64,000 nt of DNA from Microbacterium lemovicicum (GCF_003991875.1 NZ_CP031423.1:2852001-2916000), one strand, 5' to 3'; numbered from the stretch's first letter, positions 17,667 through 26,880 are shown. The notes: generated by a model from the sequence alone, not told the origin. Translations and numbers: made by a program.

Positions 17667-19358
17667 ATGCGTCTGGGGACCGGCGACCGTCTGCGCGCAG
17701 CCGCGGGCGCGTTCGCGAGCAATGGGCGCAACCCGAACCTGCGGCGGGCACAGCTCGGCTTCCTCGGAGCCTGGACCGCGGAATGGGCCTTCACGGTCGC
17801 GCTCGGCATCGTCGCCTACAACGCCGGCGGCGCTCTCGCGCTCGGCCTGGTGGGCCTGCTGCGGATGGTTCCCTCCGCCATCCTCGCCCCGCTTCTCTCG
17901 CCCTTCGCCGATCGAGGAAGACGGGAACGGGTGCTCGTCGTCGTCTCACTGCTTCGAGGGCTGGCCACCGCGGTGGCCGCCGTGGTGGTGGCCCTTTCGG
18001 GCCCGGTGTTCGTCGTCTATGCACTCGCCGTGCTCTCCACGATCGCGGCGACCCTCTTCCGGCCCGCGCATTCGGCGCTGCTGCCGACACTGTGCCGCAC
18101 CGGCCACGAGCTCGCCAGCGCGAACGTCGTCCGCGGCTTCCTGGACTCGGTCGCGACGCTGGTCGGGCCGCTGCTGGCGGCGGTGCTGCTCGCCTTCACG
18201 GATGTCTCCGTCGTCTTCGCCGTCGCGGCAGCCGCGTCGTTCTGGGCGGCGCTGCTGCTGTCCCGGGTCCGCTACGAGGCACCGGCGCGCTCCGCCGCCG
18301 CTCGACCGCAGCTGGTGAGGGAGGCCGTCGAGGGCATCCGTGCCGTCGCGGGCGACCGCGACCTCGCGCTCATCCTGCTGCTGGCCGCCGCGCAGTCGAT
18401 CACCCGCGGGGCCCTCACGGTGTTCTCGGTGGTCGTCGCGATCGAGCTGCTGGCCATGGGGGAAGCCGGAGCGGGCACGCTGATGGCGGCCGTCGGCGTC
18501 GGCGCGGTCATCGGGTCGCTGTCGGCATCCCTGCTGGTCGGCACCGGGCGCCTCGGAGCGTGGTTCGCCGTCGGCGTCGCCCTGTGGGGCCTGCCGATCG
18601 CCCTGATGGGCGTGTTCCCTCAGCAGGCCGCGGCGCTGCTGCTCCTGTCGTTGGTCGGCGTGGGCAACGCCTTGATCGATCTCGCCGGGTTCACCCTCAT
18701 CGGCCGCCTGGCGCCCGACGCGGTGATGGCCCGTGTCTTCGGCGTGCTGGAGAGCCTGGTCGCCGTATCGATCGGCGTCGGATCGGTTCTGGCATCGGCG
18801 CTGATCGCCTGGATCGGTCTCGCACCGGCGCTGATCGCGGTCGGGCTCCTCTGTCCGGTGCTCGCGACCGCCGCGTGGTGGCGGCTGCGTCGGCTCGACA
18901 GCACGGTCGACGCGATCGATGCCGACGTGGACCTGCTGCAGAGGGTGCCGATGTTCCGGCCTCTCCCCCTGCCGTCGATCGAACAGCTCGCGCGAGGGCT
19001 CGAGCCCGTCGAGGTGCCCGCCGGCCGGAAGGTCTTCGCCCAGGGCGACATCGGCGATCGCTACTACGTGATCGAATCCGGGCAGGCGGACGTCGTCGGC
19101 GACGGGCGCGTGGTCGCTCGGCTCGGCGCGGGTGACGGTTTCGGCGAGATCGCGCTGCTCCGGCGGACGCCCCGCACCGCCGGCGTCGTGGCGCACACCG
19201 ACCTGATCCTGCGCGCGCTGGAGCCCGAGACGTTCGGCGCTGTCGTCATGGGCTACGCCCCGAGCGCGCGCGCCGCGCAGGACGGCGTCGACGGACAGCT
19301 CGGGCGCTTCTCGCCGCCCGGGGTGCCGGCGCACACTCCGCCGGACTCGACCGCATGA
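17667..19358 (+). CDS. MFS transporter fused to a C-terminal cyclic-nucleotide-binding domain
   Basis: 563 residues. Residues 30-410 are an MFS domain with about 12 helices and the loop FADRGRRERVLVV after helix 2. Residues about 430-545 are a cNMP-binding/CRP-like sensor: MFRPLPLPSIEQLARGLEPV, GRKVFAQGDIGDRYYVIESG, and the phosphate-binding cassette FGEIALLRRTPRTAGV, which keeps the Glu and Arg that contact the cyclic phosphate. Such sensors gate channels and transporters. The next gene downstream has class III cyclase signatures, so transport may be controlled by a locally made cyclic nucleotide. The transported substrate is unknown. Confidence 0.9.
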   Translation: MRLGTGDRLRAAAGAFASNGRNPNLRRAQLGFLGAWTAEWAFTVALGIVAYNAGGALALGLVGLLRMVPSAILAPLLSPFADRGRRERVLVVVSLLRGLATAVAAVVVALSGPVFVVYALAVLSTIAATLFRPAHSALLPTLCRTGHELASANVVRGFLDSVATLVGPLLAAVLLAFTDVSVVFAVAAAASFWAALLLSRVRYEAPARSAAARPQLVREAVEGIRAVAGDRDLALILLLAAAQSITRGALTVFSVVVAIELLAMGEAGAGTLMAAVGVGAVIGSLSASLLVGTGRLGAWFAVGVALWGLPIALMGVFPQQAAALLLLSLVGVGNALIDLAGFTLIGRLAPDAVMARVFGVLESLVAVSIGVGSVLASALIAWIGLAPALIAVGLLCPVLATAAWWRLRRLDSTVDAIDADVDLLQRVPMFRPLPLPSIEQLARGLEPVEVPAGRKVFAQGDIGDRYYVIESGQADVVGDGRVVARLGAGDGFGEIALLRRTPRTAGVVAHTDLILRALEPETFGAVVMGYAPSARAAQDGVDGQLGRFSPPGVPAHTPPDSTA

Positions 19359-19395
19359 CTCGGCCCGCACCCACTTCTTCGCAACGGAGCGCCTC

Positions 19396-20100
19396 ATGAC
19401 GACATCCCGGACGACCCTCCTCATCGCCGACATCGGCGGCTACACCGAGTACATGGGGAGCCACCGCATGACCCTCGCGCACGCCGAGGTCAACACCGCC
19501 CGGATGCTCGACAGCGTGATCGATGCGGCCCGTGGATTCGACCTCGTCGAGATCGAGGGCGACGCCGCCTTCCTGTCGCGCCGCGCAGGCGACCGGGATG
19601 CCGACGCCGTGCTGGCGGAGGTTCTCCAGGCGGCCGCGCAGATGCACCGCGCCTTCCATCGCGAGCGCGAGTACGTCGTGGCCAACCTCTGCCCGTGCGG
19701 GGGATGCCGGCAGGCCCGCGCACTCACCTTGAAATTCGTCGCGCACGTGGGTGACGTGGCGACCCAGAGCATCCGCGGCCGCTCGAAGCTGGTCGGCATC
19801 GACGTGATCCTGGCGCACCGTCTGCTGAAGAACGACGTGACGATCCCGGAGTACGTCCTGATCACCGACGACCTCTATTCCGAGGTCGCCGGCTCCCGCC
19901 CGGAAGGCGTGCAGGAGCTCACGCAGGAGGTCGAGGGGATCGGACAGGTGCTGACGCACATCGTCGACGTCGGCGAGCTCGACCAGGGCTCCGACCCCGG
20001 CCGCCCGACTCTCGCGACCCGTCTGAGCAGCACGTTCTCCGCCATCGGGCGGGGGCTGCCGTACATGATCGGCGCCAGGGGGATGCGCGTTCAGCGCTGA
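19396..20100 (+). CDS. DUF2652 protein resembling class III nucleotidyl cyclases
   Basis: 234 residues. The start LLIADIGGYTEYM matches the class III cyclase metal motif with Asp12, and VEIEGDAAFL matches the second metal site with Asp56. LKFVAHVGDVATQ and GIDVILAHRLLKN align with the cyclase segment GDTVNxAxRL, keeping Arg142 but with Ile138 in place of the transition-state Asn. Residues 99-104 form a CxCxxC cluster not typical of cyclases. It follows the MFS-cNMP gene by 37 bp on the same strand, so co-transcription is likely. It may be a divergent cyclase or a cyclase-like nucleotide sensor. Confidence 0.85.
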   Translation: MTTSRTTLLIADIGGYTEYMGSHRMTLAHAEVNTARMLDSVIDAARGFDLVEIEGDAAFLSRRAGDRDADAVLAEVLQAAAQMHRAFHREREYVVANLCPCGGCRQARALTLKFVAHVGDVATQSIRGRSKLVGIDVILAHRLLKNDVTIPEYVLITDDLYSEVAGSRPEGVQELTQEVEGIGQVLTHIVDVGELDQGSDPGRPTLATRLSSTFSAIGRGLPYMIGARGMRVQR

Positions 20101-20137
20101 TCCCGGCGGGCGGGACATCCGACCAGCATCCGGAAAT

Positions 20138-20169
20138 GACAGAAGCCCCGGTTTCCCGGGGCTTCTGTC
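20138..20169. terminator. Bidirectional terminator between DUF2652 gene and tRNA-Arg
   Basis: A perfect 14-bp stem (GACAGAAGCCCCGG, 20138-20151, with its complement at 20156-20169) and the loop TTTC. It is placed to end both the rightward DUF2652 transcript and the leftward tRNA transcript. No long T-run is present on either side. Confidence 0.8.
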
Positions 20170-20190
20170 GGTCACTGTCTCAACACAGTG

Positions 20191-20263
20191 TGCGCCCGAA
20201 GAGACTCGAACTCCCAACCTTCTGATCCGTAGTCAGATGCTCTATCCATTGAGCTACGGGCGC
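20191..20263 (-). tRNA. tRNA-Arg(ACG)
   Basis: 73-nt cloverleaf on the minus strand. The acceptor stem GCGCCCG pairs with CGGGCGC, with discriminator A. The D arm contains AGCTCAATGGATAGAGC, the anticodon loop is CTACGGA with anticodon ACG flanked by TCTGA/TCAGA, and the T arm is TTGGGAGTTCGAGTCTCTT. CCA is not encoded. A wobble-modified A34 would read CGU/CGC/CGA codons. Confidence 0.95.
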
Positions 20264-20345
20264 AAACCCACGCGCGAAACGGCGCGCGGGCCGTTGTTCA
20301 GCTTACCCCAGCTCCGCCGAGGTCGCGAATCGGCGACACGGACCG

Positions 20346-20942
20346 TCAGCGCTGCGCGGCCTCGGCATCGGGCGCCTCGGCCTCGACGTCCGCGTCCGAC
20401 GCGCCGATGTGACGCTGGTGCGCGGCCAGCCGAGGCAGGTCGACGAGGCGGAGGGCCTGCATCCGAGCCGAGCGCAGCTGCGCGTAGTCGGGATACGAAT
20501 CCGCCGTCATCCCCTCGACCCGCAGGCGGCGCTGCAGGTTCGCCTCGACGTCACCCCACGCCGCATCGCGAGCTTCTTCGACGAGCTCGCGCACAGCGTC
20601 GCCATCCGCAGCCACCTCTCGCAGCCGCGCGGCCACGCGGGCGTACTGCCGCTGCCGCTTCCGCAGGTTGCGCGTGTCGCGATCCCGGTAGTCGTGCGTG
20701 CCATCGGGATCGGAGAAGCGTCCCCAGGCCTTCTTGCGCTGCTTCTTCGCGAGGGATGCGGCGGTGTCCTGCTCCTGCGCGAGGTTCTCGAGCATCTCAC
20801 GCGCGTATCCGGCGATGTCCTCGACGACGAACGGTTCACCGCGGGAGATGGTCTGCACGAGGATGTGGTTGCGCACGGCCAGACGCGCGGCGGATGAGGC
20901 GATGGACACGCCCTCCTCCACAGCCTCCGAGGTCTTGCCCAC
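20346..20942 (-). CDS. Conserved actinobacterial hypothetical protein
   Basis: 198 residues from a GTG at 20942, with a purine-rich GGAGAGGAG site upstream and a TAGCCT -10-like box further out. It is highly charged and helical, with KKQRKKAWGRFSDPDGTHDYRDRDTRNLRKRQRQYARVAARL and a conserved-looking tail RMQALRLVDLPRLAAHQ. No membrane segment or catalytic motif is recognised. I believe similar proteins are widespread in Microbacteriaceae, sometimes mislabelled asparagine synthase. Function unknown. Confidence 0.8.
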   Translation of the reverse strand: MGKTSEAVEEGVSIASSAARLAVRNHILVQTISRGEPFVVEDIAGYAREMLENLAQEQDTAASLAKKQRKKAWGRFSDPDGTHDYRDRDTRNLRKRQRQYARVAARLREVAADGDAVRELVEEARDAAWGDVEANLQRRLRVEGMTADSYPDYAQLRSARMQALRLVDLPRLAAHQRHIGASDADVEAEAPDAEAAQR

Positions 20943-21031
20943 CGGTGCTCCTCTCCCCTGCCCCAGGCTATCGCGCGCCCGCGCCCGTCACGATCGGCCA
21001 GGAGGGCGACCCGCTCGGCGAGCAGCCGGTG

Positions 21032-21463
21032 TCAGACCGCGAGCGTGGAGACGATGGACTCGATCCGGCGAGCGCGGGTGTCCGCGGTCTTCGCGCCCTC
21101 GACGCCCGTGACGTGCGCTTTGCGCCGGCTCGGCGAGAGGGCGTCGAATTCCTCCCTGCGTCCGGCGGCCGCGAGCGCCGCCGCGAGATCCTCGGGCACG
21201 TCGACGGTGCGCGGTGCCGTGTCGAGCTCCACCTCCACCACGATCGCGTCGCCGCCGGAGATGCCGCTCGCGGCCCGCTTGTCGGAGCTGAACGGGATCA
21301 GGGACTTCCCCGCCATCGCCCCGACCGTGCTCTTGTAGGCGAAGCCGTTCACCGTGACGTCTACCGCCGGTCGCCTGCCGCCGCCGAGGGCCTCGAGCAC
21401 CTCCGGCGGCACCTCGATCCCGGTGTTGTTGCCCATCTGCAGCATGGTCGTCTCGAAGCGCAT
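21032..21463 (-). CDS. DUF1905/YdeI (OmdA)-like protein
   Basis: 143 residues. The N-terminal DUF1905-type barrel (MRFETTMLQMGNNTGIEVPPEVLEALGGG through GGDAIVVEVELDT) is followed by a YdeI/OmpD-associated tail, DVPEDLAAALAAAGRREEFDALSPSRRKAHVTGVEGAKTADTRARRI. Family members are small soluble proteins linked loosely to bacteriocin protection or stress; the biochemical role is not established. It is encoded alone on the minus strand. Confidence 0.87.
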   Translation of the reverse strand: MRFETTMLQMGNNTGIEVPPEVLEALGGGRRPAVDVTVNGFAYKSTVGAMAGKSLIPFSSDKRAASGISGGDAIVVEVELDTAPRTVDVPEDLAAALAAAGRREEFDALSPSRRKAHVTGVEGAKTADTRARRIESIVSTLAV

Positions 21464-21562
21464 GCCGCGAGTGTGACACGGATGCCGCAGCCTCCGCCAG
21501 CGCGGGATACCAGTGCGGGCGGCGAAGGGGCAACCCCCGGGTCAGAGGCGGAAAGCGGGCCC

Positions 21563-21568
21563 TAGCGT
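21563..21568 (+). promoter_or_regulatory. Candidate -10 box upstream of the DUF4383 gene
   Basis: TAGCGT at this position matches the -10 sequence seen at several other promoters in the window. It would give a 5' leader of about 105 nt to the ATG at 21681. No convincing -35 box is visible. Confidence 0.35.
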
Positions 21569-21680
21569 GTGTGGTTGCAGCACCGCGCCTCCCGGCTCGG
21601 AAAGGATTCACATCCGATATCCGCTGCTGAACGAACTAACAGATGAACGCGGCGCAGCCGCACGAACAAGGAGGTCGCTC

Positions 21681-22094
21681 ATGCGTCAGTCACCCAATCG
21701 CCTCGTGGCAGTCATCTTCGGCGCGGTCTACGTGCTCGTCGGTCTGCTCGGCTTCGCCTTCACCGGGGGTGTCGGCTTCATCGCCACCCAGGGAGGCCTG
21801 CTGCTCGGCATCTTCGAGGTCAACCCGCTCCACAACATCGCCCACCTCCTCATCGGTGCGGCGCTGCTGATCGCCGGCCTGTCCAACGCCCGCGCGGCGA
21901 AGGGCGTCAACATCACCGTCGGAGCCGTCTACCTGCTCCTGGGCATCGTGGGCTTCTTCATCGGCTCGCCGGACAACGCGCTCAACATCCTCGCGCTGAA
22001 CGTGCCCGACCACTTCCTGCACCTCGCCAGCGCGGTCGTGCTCCTCGGCGTCGGCCTGTCGGCCGACAAGGACGTCCGCGCAGCCACGGTCTGA
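21681..22094 (+). CDS. DUF4383 membrane protein
   Basis: 137 residues; start chosen at 21681, which has AAGGAGG 7 nt upstream. Four hydrophobic segments: LVAVIFGAVYVLVGLLGF, IAHLLIGAALLIAGL, ITVGAVYLLLGIVGFF and FLHLASAVVLLGVGL. NPLHNIAHL and NVPDHFLHLASA are the family's conserved His-containing motifs. DUF4383 proteins are small actinobacterial inner-membrane proteins of unknown function. Confidence 0.88.
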   Translation: MRQSPNRLVAVIFGAVYVLVGLLGFAFTGGVGFIATQGGLLLGIFEVNPLHNIAHLLIGAALLIAGLSNARAAKGVNITVGAVYLLLGIVGFFIGSPDNALNILALNVPDHFLHLASAVVLLGVGLSADKDVRAATV

Positions 22095-22101
22095 TCACCT
22101 C

Positions 22102-22677
22102 ATGACCCTGCAGCAGCACATCCGTACGGCCGCCCCGACCGAGGTCGGGGTGGCCGTACGGCCTGCGCGCTTCACGGGTTCCTGGCCGTCGGCTGCGGCC
22201 TGGGGCGCGGGGCTCGTGCAGCTCGCCCTCGGCGCCGGAGCCATCGTCTCGGCCGATTCCAGCACCGCGGCCCGCATCGTCGGCATCGTCGTCGCCCTTC
22301 TCGGCGCGGCGGCGTTCGCGTGGGGGTGCGCCGGCCTCGCACTCTCCCGCCTGGTCGCGCCCCGCACGGCACTGGCGGGTGTGCTCGCCGGCGTCCTGGC
22401 GCTCTTCGCTCTCCTCGTCCTCGCGCCGGCGCGCGCGAGTGTGTTCGCCGTCGCGATCGGCACCGTTCTGCTGATCGTCGTGGGTGCCTTCTGCGCCGCG
22501 GCCGTGCGCCGCGGCATCCGTCCCCGTGATGCGGGAAGCGGCCGCGGTGTCATCGGTATGCTTCTGGCCGCCGCCGTGCTCTCGGCCCTGGTCACCCCTG
22601 CGCTGGGCGCCACGCAGGACGGCTATCTGCTGCGCGACGACGGCACGCTGCCGGTCATCACGCACGAAGGCCACTGA
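22102..22677 (+). CDS. Hypothetical membrane protein
   Basis: 191 residues with about five hydrophobic segments between residues 28 and 170, including AARIVGIVVALLGAAAF and VFAVAIGTVLLIVVGAF. It begins 7 bp after the DUF4383 gene but has no clear ribosome-binding site. A very strong hairpin covers codons 7-20, so the annotated start is uncertain; a GTG at 22150 is in frame. I do not recognise the family. Confidence 0.6.
   Translation: MTLQQHIRTAAPTEVGVAVRPARFTGSWPSAAAWGAGLVQLALGAGAIVSADSSTAARIVGIVVALLGAAAFAWGCAGLALSRLVAPRTALAGVLAGVLALFALLVLAPARASVFAVAIGTVLLIVVGAFCAAAVRRGIRPRDAGSGRGVIGMLLAAAVLSALVTPALGATQDGYLLRDDGTLPVITHEGH
22122..22161 (+). terminator. Long inverted repeat after the DUF4383 gene, inside the start of the next ORF
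   Basis: Arms CCGTACGGCCGCCCCGACC (22122-22140) and GGTCGGGGTGGCCGTACGG (22143-22161) pair over 19 positions with one G-U and only two bases between. It begins 28 nt after the DUF4383 stop. It could be that gene's terminator, or an attenuator of the downstream gene. Confidence 0.6.
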
Positions 22678-22705
22678 CGCGTCGGTTCCGACCGCCCCCG
22701 CGTGA

Positions 22706-23656
22706 TCAGTCGATCGCGTGGACGATCCACTCGGCCGTGGGTGACCACTCCCCCGGCGCGATGGTGATCAGGCCGGCGTCGAAGTCGTAGCGGTCGGCGT
22801 TGTACGCATCGGGCGCGCACGTCATCGGCTCGACGGCGAGACCGGCACGATGCCCGGGAGTGCCCGGTCCGGCCGGCAGGTCCGCCGTGTGGATCTGCAC
22901 CCAGGGGCACACCGCGCCCCAGCTCATGGCCACGCCGCGGCCGTCGTCCGCGGTGAGGGTCACGGTGGCGACGCCGTCTGCGCGCGACAGTCCGGCGTAG
23001 GCGTGGTCGATCTCCACCGCGCCGATCCGCCGCTCCTCGCGGAAGTCGAAGCGTGCGGCGTCCGTCTCCACGCCGACGAGCTCGGTCGGAGCCAGGCGGT
23101 CAGGTGTCACCTCGAGCACGCGCGATGCCGGGAGCCGCAGCATCCAGTCGTCCACCGATCCCTCGCCGGCGACGAGGTAGGGGTGCGGCCCGGTGCCCCA
23201 GGGCGCCGGCTCGTCCGTGTCATTGCGCGCGCGGACGGACTGCGCGAGCCCCTCGGCGGTCAGCGCGTACGTCGTCTCGACGACCAGGCGCCACGGGAAG
23301 GAGGTCTGCGGCTCGATGACCGCGGCCAGCGTCACGTGGCTCGGACTCTTGTCGATCGCGTCGAACTCGAGCCACGCGGCGAGCCCGTGGAGGGCGTGCC
23401 CGCGGTCGGGTTCGGTCAGAGCCAGCTGACGCTCGACACCGTCGACGGTGTACAGCCCGTCCACGACGCGGTTGGGCCACGGCGCGAGCGTCGCTCCGCG
23501 GAACCCCGGGCGCACCTCGTCGGCCTCGAAAGGCACGACGAGGTCGCGTCCGGCGTACGTCAGCGAGCGCAGGGAGGCGCCCACGCCGGCGACGACCGCC
23601 TCGTAGCCGCCCGCGCGGAGCGAGTGCTGGATGCCGGAAAGGGGGGTACGGGCCAT
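22706..23656 (-). CDS. Aldose 1-epimerase family protein
   Basis: 316 residues, a galactose-mutarotase-like beta-sandwich. Motifs: WPNRVVDGLY, HALHGLAAW with a catalytic-type His, GTGPHPYLVAG with the second His, and GLAVEPMTCAPDAYN with the conserved Glu. Mutarotases interconvert alpha and beta anomers, so it would help feed L-arabinose or a related sugar into the isomerase encoded just upstream. AGGAG precedes the ATG by about 8 nt. It is last gene of the leftward ara operon, 52 bp after araA. Confidence 0.9.
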   Translation of the reverse strand: MARTPLSGIQHSLRAGGYEAVVAGVGASLRSLTYAGRDLVVPFEADEVRPGFRGATLAPWPNRVVDGLYTVDGVERQLALTEPDRGHALHGLAAWLEFDAIDKSPSHVTLAAVIEPQTSFPWRLVVETTYALTAEGLAQSVRARNDTDEPAPWGTGPHPYLVAGEGSVDDWMLRLPASRVLEVTPDRLAPTELVGVETDAARFDFREERRIGAVEIDHAYAGLSRADGVATVTLTADDGRGVAMSWGAVCPWVQIHTADLPAGPGTPGHRAGLAVEPMTCAPDAYNADRYDFDAGLITIAPGEWSPTAEWIVHAID

Positions 23657-23708
23657 CGTGGCGCTCCTGGGTGTCGCGTCACCGACGGTGACGTTCGGGC
23701 TTCGGGGC

Positions 23709-25220
23709 TCAGAGGCCCTGTGCGAGACGGTAGTACGCCTGGTTCCAGCGCAGCTCCTGCTGGAAGCCGCGGACGGTGGTGTCCTCGTCGATGACGACGA
23801 GCTCCGTGCGCGAGATCTCGGCGAAGTCGCGGAACACCTCGATGCCGACGGTGGTCGTCATCACGGTGTGGTGCGCGGCTCCGGCGGTGAGCCAGCAGGC
23901 GGCGCTGGTGGCGAAATCGGGCTGCGGCTTCCAGATGGCGCGGCCGACGGGGAGCTTCGGCAGATCCGGCGCCTCGACGTTCTCGACGACGTTCGCGACG
24001 AGGCGGAAGCGGTCGCGCATGTCGCTCATCGCGACGACCAGCGCCGGGCCGGGGTCGGCCGTGAACACCAGGCGCACCGGGTCGGCCTTGCCGCCGATGC
24101 CGAGCGGGTGCACCTCGAGGCGCGCCCGGGAGCTCGACAGCGTCGGCGACACCTCGAGCATGTGCGCGCCGAGGATCCGCTCGGATCCGGGCACGAGGTC
24201 GTAGGTGTAGTCCTCCATCAGGCTCGCGCCGCCGGGAAGACCCGCGCCCATGACGTTGGCGACGCGCACGAGGATGGCCGTCTTCCAGTCGCCCTCCGCG
24301 CCGAAGCCGTAGCCGTCGGCCATCAGTCGCTGCACGGCCAGGCCGGGCAGCTGGGTGAGCGCGCCGAGGTCTTCGAAGCTCGTGGTGAACGCGCCGAAGC
24401 CGCCCTCCTCGAGGAACGACCGCAGTCCGATCTCGATCGCGGCGCCGTCGCGGAGCGACCCGTGGCGCTCGGCACCAGGGAGCAGCTCGGGGGCCACGTC
24501 GTACTCGTCGAGGTAGACCGCGACCAGCGCGTCGATGTCGGACTCGGATGCCGCGGCCACCGCCTCCGCGAGCTCGTTCACGCCCCACGTGTTGACCTGC
24601 ACGCCGAAGCGGAGCTCGGCCTCGGTCTTGTCGCCCTCGGTGACGGCGACGTAGCGCATGTTGTCGCCGAACCGGGCGAGCTTCAGGGTGCGCGCGGCGG
24701 TCCAGCCGGCCGCCGCGCGCTGCCAGTCCTCGACCTGCTGACGCACGACGGGATTCGACACGTGGCCGACCACGGTCTTGCGCGCGACGCCGAGGCGCGT
24801 CTGGATGTAGCCGAACTCGCGGTCGCCGTGCGCGGCCTGGTTCAGGTTCATGAAGTCGAAGTCGATGTCGGCCCACGGCAGCTCGACGTTCGCCTGCGTG
24901 TGCAGGTGCAGGAGCGGCTTCTGAAGCGCGTCGAGACCTGAGATCCACATCTTGGCGGGGCTGAACGTGTGCATCCACGCGATCACGCCGATGACGTCGT
25001 CGCGGCTGTTGATCTCGAGCGCCATGCGGCGGATGCTGTCGGAGTCTTTGAGCACCGGCTTCCAGACGACCTTCACCGGCAGACCGCCGAGGCCGTCGGC
25101 GACCGCCTGGGACTGCTCGGCCACCTGGCGGAGGGTCTCCTCGCCGTACAGGTTCTGGCTGCCGGTGACGAACCAGATCTCGTAGCCGTCGAGGGACGTG
25201 GACAGGGGCGTGCGGGTCAT
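23709..25220 (-). CDS. araA: L-arabinose isomerase
   Basis: 503 residues, the expected AraA length. It opens with [14 protein letters not shown] and contains [57 protein letters not shown], and [13 protein letters not shown] with catalytic Glu. It converts L-arabinose to L-ribulose and needs a divalent metal. The ATG at 25220 has GGAGA upstream. It lies 25 bp downstream of araB. Confidence 0.97.
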   Translation of the reverse strand: MTRTPLSTSLDGYEIWFVTGSQNLYGEETLRQVAEQSQAVADGLGGLPVKVVWKPVLKDSDSIRRMALEINSRDDVIGVIAWMHTFSPAKMWISGLDALQKPLLHLHTQANVELPWADIDFDFMNLNQAAHGDREFGYIQTRLGVARKTVVGHVSNPVVRQQVEDWQRAAAGWTAARTLKLARFGDNMRYVAVTEGDKTEAELRFGVQVNTWGVNELAEAVAAASESDIDALVAVYLDEYDVAPELLPGAERHGSLRDGAAIEIGLRSFLEEGGFGAFTTSFEDLGALTQLPGLAVQRLMADGYGFGAEGDWKTAILVRVANVMGAGLPGGASLMEDYTYDLVPGSERILGAHMLEVSPTLSSSRARLEVHPLGIGGKADPVRLVFTADPGPALVVAMSDMRDRFRLVANVVENVEAPDLPKLPVGRAIWKPQPDFATSAACWLTAGAAHHTVMTTTVGIEVFRDFAEISRTELVVIDEDTTVRGFQQELRWNQAYYRLAQGL

Positions 25221-25245
25221 GCGGTTCTCCAGGGGGTGAGGCGGG

Positions 25246-26880
25246 TCAGAGGGCGTCGACGGCGGCGGACTCGACCGCGAGCCCCGCCCGGTACCGATCG
25301 AGCCAGGCGGCGAAGCCCGCGACGTCCGCGGGCTCGGGGTCGGCGGTGTCGAAGGTGGTCGAGGCGAAGACGGACTCGAGCAGGTAGTCGTCGAGATCTG
25401 CTCCGGATGCTGCGGCTCCCGCTGCGGGCGCGGCACTCGTGTGCGCGGCTGCCCGATGCGCGGCGAAGGCTGCGAGCACGGCCATTCCCCACGCTCCGCC
25501 CTCGGAGGCGGTGCCGGCCACCGCGACGGGAGCGTCGAGGGCGGCCGCGAGGAAACGCTGCGCGACACCCGCCGTGCGGAACATGCCGCCGTGCGCATAC
25601 ATCCGGTCCAGCGCGACGTCCTCCTCGGCCAGCACGCGCATGCCGAGCGCGAGCGTGCCGTACACGCCGTAGAGCTGCGCGCGGATGACGTTGGCCAGGG
25701 TGAACGGGCTGTCGGGCGAGCGCACCAGCAGCGGGCGTCCCTCGCTGAGCCCGGCGATCGGCTCCCCCGCGAGGTGGTTGTAGGCGAGCAGGCCTCCCGC
25801 GTCCGCATCGCCCTCGAGCGCCTCGCGCAGGAGGACGTCGAACGCGGTGTCGGCGTCGACGGGCCGACCCGCGGCATCCGCGAATCGGCGGAAGAGCCCC
25901 ACCCAGGCGGCGAGCTCGCTGGCGCCGTTGTTGCAGTGCACCATGGCGACCGGGTCGCCGGCCGGAGTCGTGACGACGTCGAGCTCGTGGTGGAGACCCG
26001 CGAGCGGACGCTCGAGCACGACCATCGCGAAGATGCTCGTGCCGGCCGAGACGTTGCCGGTGCGCGGAACGACGGCGCGCGTCGCGACCATGCCGGTGCC
26101 GGCGTCGCCCTCGGGCGGAGCGGCGACGGCGCCCGGGCGCAGGGCCCCGGACGGGTCGAGCAGGCGCGCGCCGGCCTCGGTGAGCCCGCCTGCGCTCTCG
26201 CCGGCGACGAGGACGTCGGGAAGGAGACTGCGGACCGGGCCCGGCAGCGCCGTGTCGGCCGCCAGCGCGTCGAAGCGGCCGAGAAGGTCGGCGTCGTAGT
26301 CGCGGGTGGACGGGTCGATGGGGAACATGCCCGAGGCGTCGCCGACGCCGAGGACGCGGCGTCCGGTGAGCTTCTCGTGGACGTACCCGGCCAGCGTGGT
26401 GACGGAGGCGATCGCCGGCACATGCTCCTCGCCGTCGAGGACGGCCTGGTAGAGGTGCGCGATCGACCAGCGCAGCGGGATGTTCACGCCGAACGACGTC
26501 GTGAGGGCCTCCGCCGCCGGACCCGTGCTCGTGTTCCGCCAGGTGCGGAACGGCACGAGCAGCTCACCGTCGGCGTCGAATGCGAGGTAGCCGTGCATCA
26601 TCGCGGAGACGCCGATGGCCGACACCGAGGCGAGCGCAGCGTCATGCCGCCCGGACGCATCGGAGACGAGGTCGGTGTAGGCGGCCTGCAGACCGCTCCA
26701 GACCTCGTCGAGACCGTACGTCCACCGGCGGTCGACGAAGCGGTTCTCCCACTCGTGTGATCCGGTGGCCAGCACCGCGGCATCCGGTCCGATGAGGCAC
26801 GCCTTGATGCGCGTCGAGCCGAGCTCGATGCCGAGCACCGCACGTCCGTCGGCGATGACGGTCGCCGCGTCGACGCTCAT
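25246..26880 (-). CDS. araB: FGGY-family kinase, probable L-ribulokinase
   Basis: 544 residues. Two FGGY carbohydrate-kinase domains: an N-terminal phosphate-1 loop, [17 protein letters not shown], then [16 protein letters not shown]. In the C-terminal half [17 protein letters not shown] and [21 protein letters not shown] bind ATP. It should phosphorylate L-ribulose to L-ribulose 5-phosphate. The ATG overlaps the araD stop (ATGA). A low-complexity Ala/Ser linker occurs near residue 500. Substrate is inferred from position between araD and araA. Confidence 0.92.
   Translation of the reverse strand: MSVDAATVIADGRAVLGIELGSTRIKACLIGPDAAVLATGSHEWENRFVDRRWTYGLDEVWSGLQAAYTDLVSDASGRHDAALASVSAIGVSAMMHGYLAFDADGELLVPFRTWRNTSTGPAAEALTTSFGVNIPLRWSIAHLYQAVLDGEEHVPAIASVTTLAGYVHEKLTGRRVLGVGDASGMFPIDPSTRDYDADLLGRFDALAADTALPGPVRSLLPDVLVAGESAGGLTEAGARLLDPSGALRPGAVAAPPEGDAGTGMVATRAVVPRTGNVSAGTSIFAMVVLERPLAGLHHELDVVTTPAGDPVAMVHCNNGASELAAWVGLFRRFADAAGRPVDADTAFDVLLREALEGDADAGGLLAYNHLAGEPIAGLSEGRPLLVRSPDSPFTLANVIRAQLYGVYGTLALGMRVLAEEDVALDRMYAHGGMFRTAGVAQRFLAAALDAPVAVAGTASEGGAWGMAVLAAFAAHRAAAHTSAAPAAGAAASGADLDDYLLESVFASTTFDTADPEPADVAGFAAWLDRYRAGLAVESAAVDAL

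Noticed and set aside
16652..19135. 827-residue plus-strand frame across GAF-ANTAR and MFS-cNMP genes
   Set aside because: It is antisense to the first and out of frame with the second, and lacks any domain.
20191..20263. tRNA-Arg as an integration site for a mobile island
   Set aside because: No integrase and no repeated tRNA 3' end was seen on either side.
23709..26423. 904-residue minus-strand frame that seems to fuse araB and araA
   Set aside because: Only the araA part (from 25220) is real. Upstream it reads araB in the wrong frame, giving low-complexity Ser/Ala/Pro/Arg sequence.
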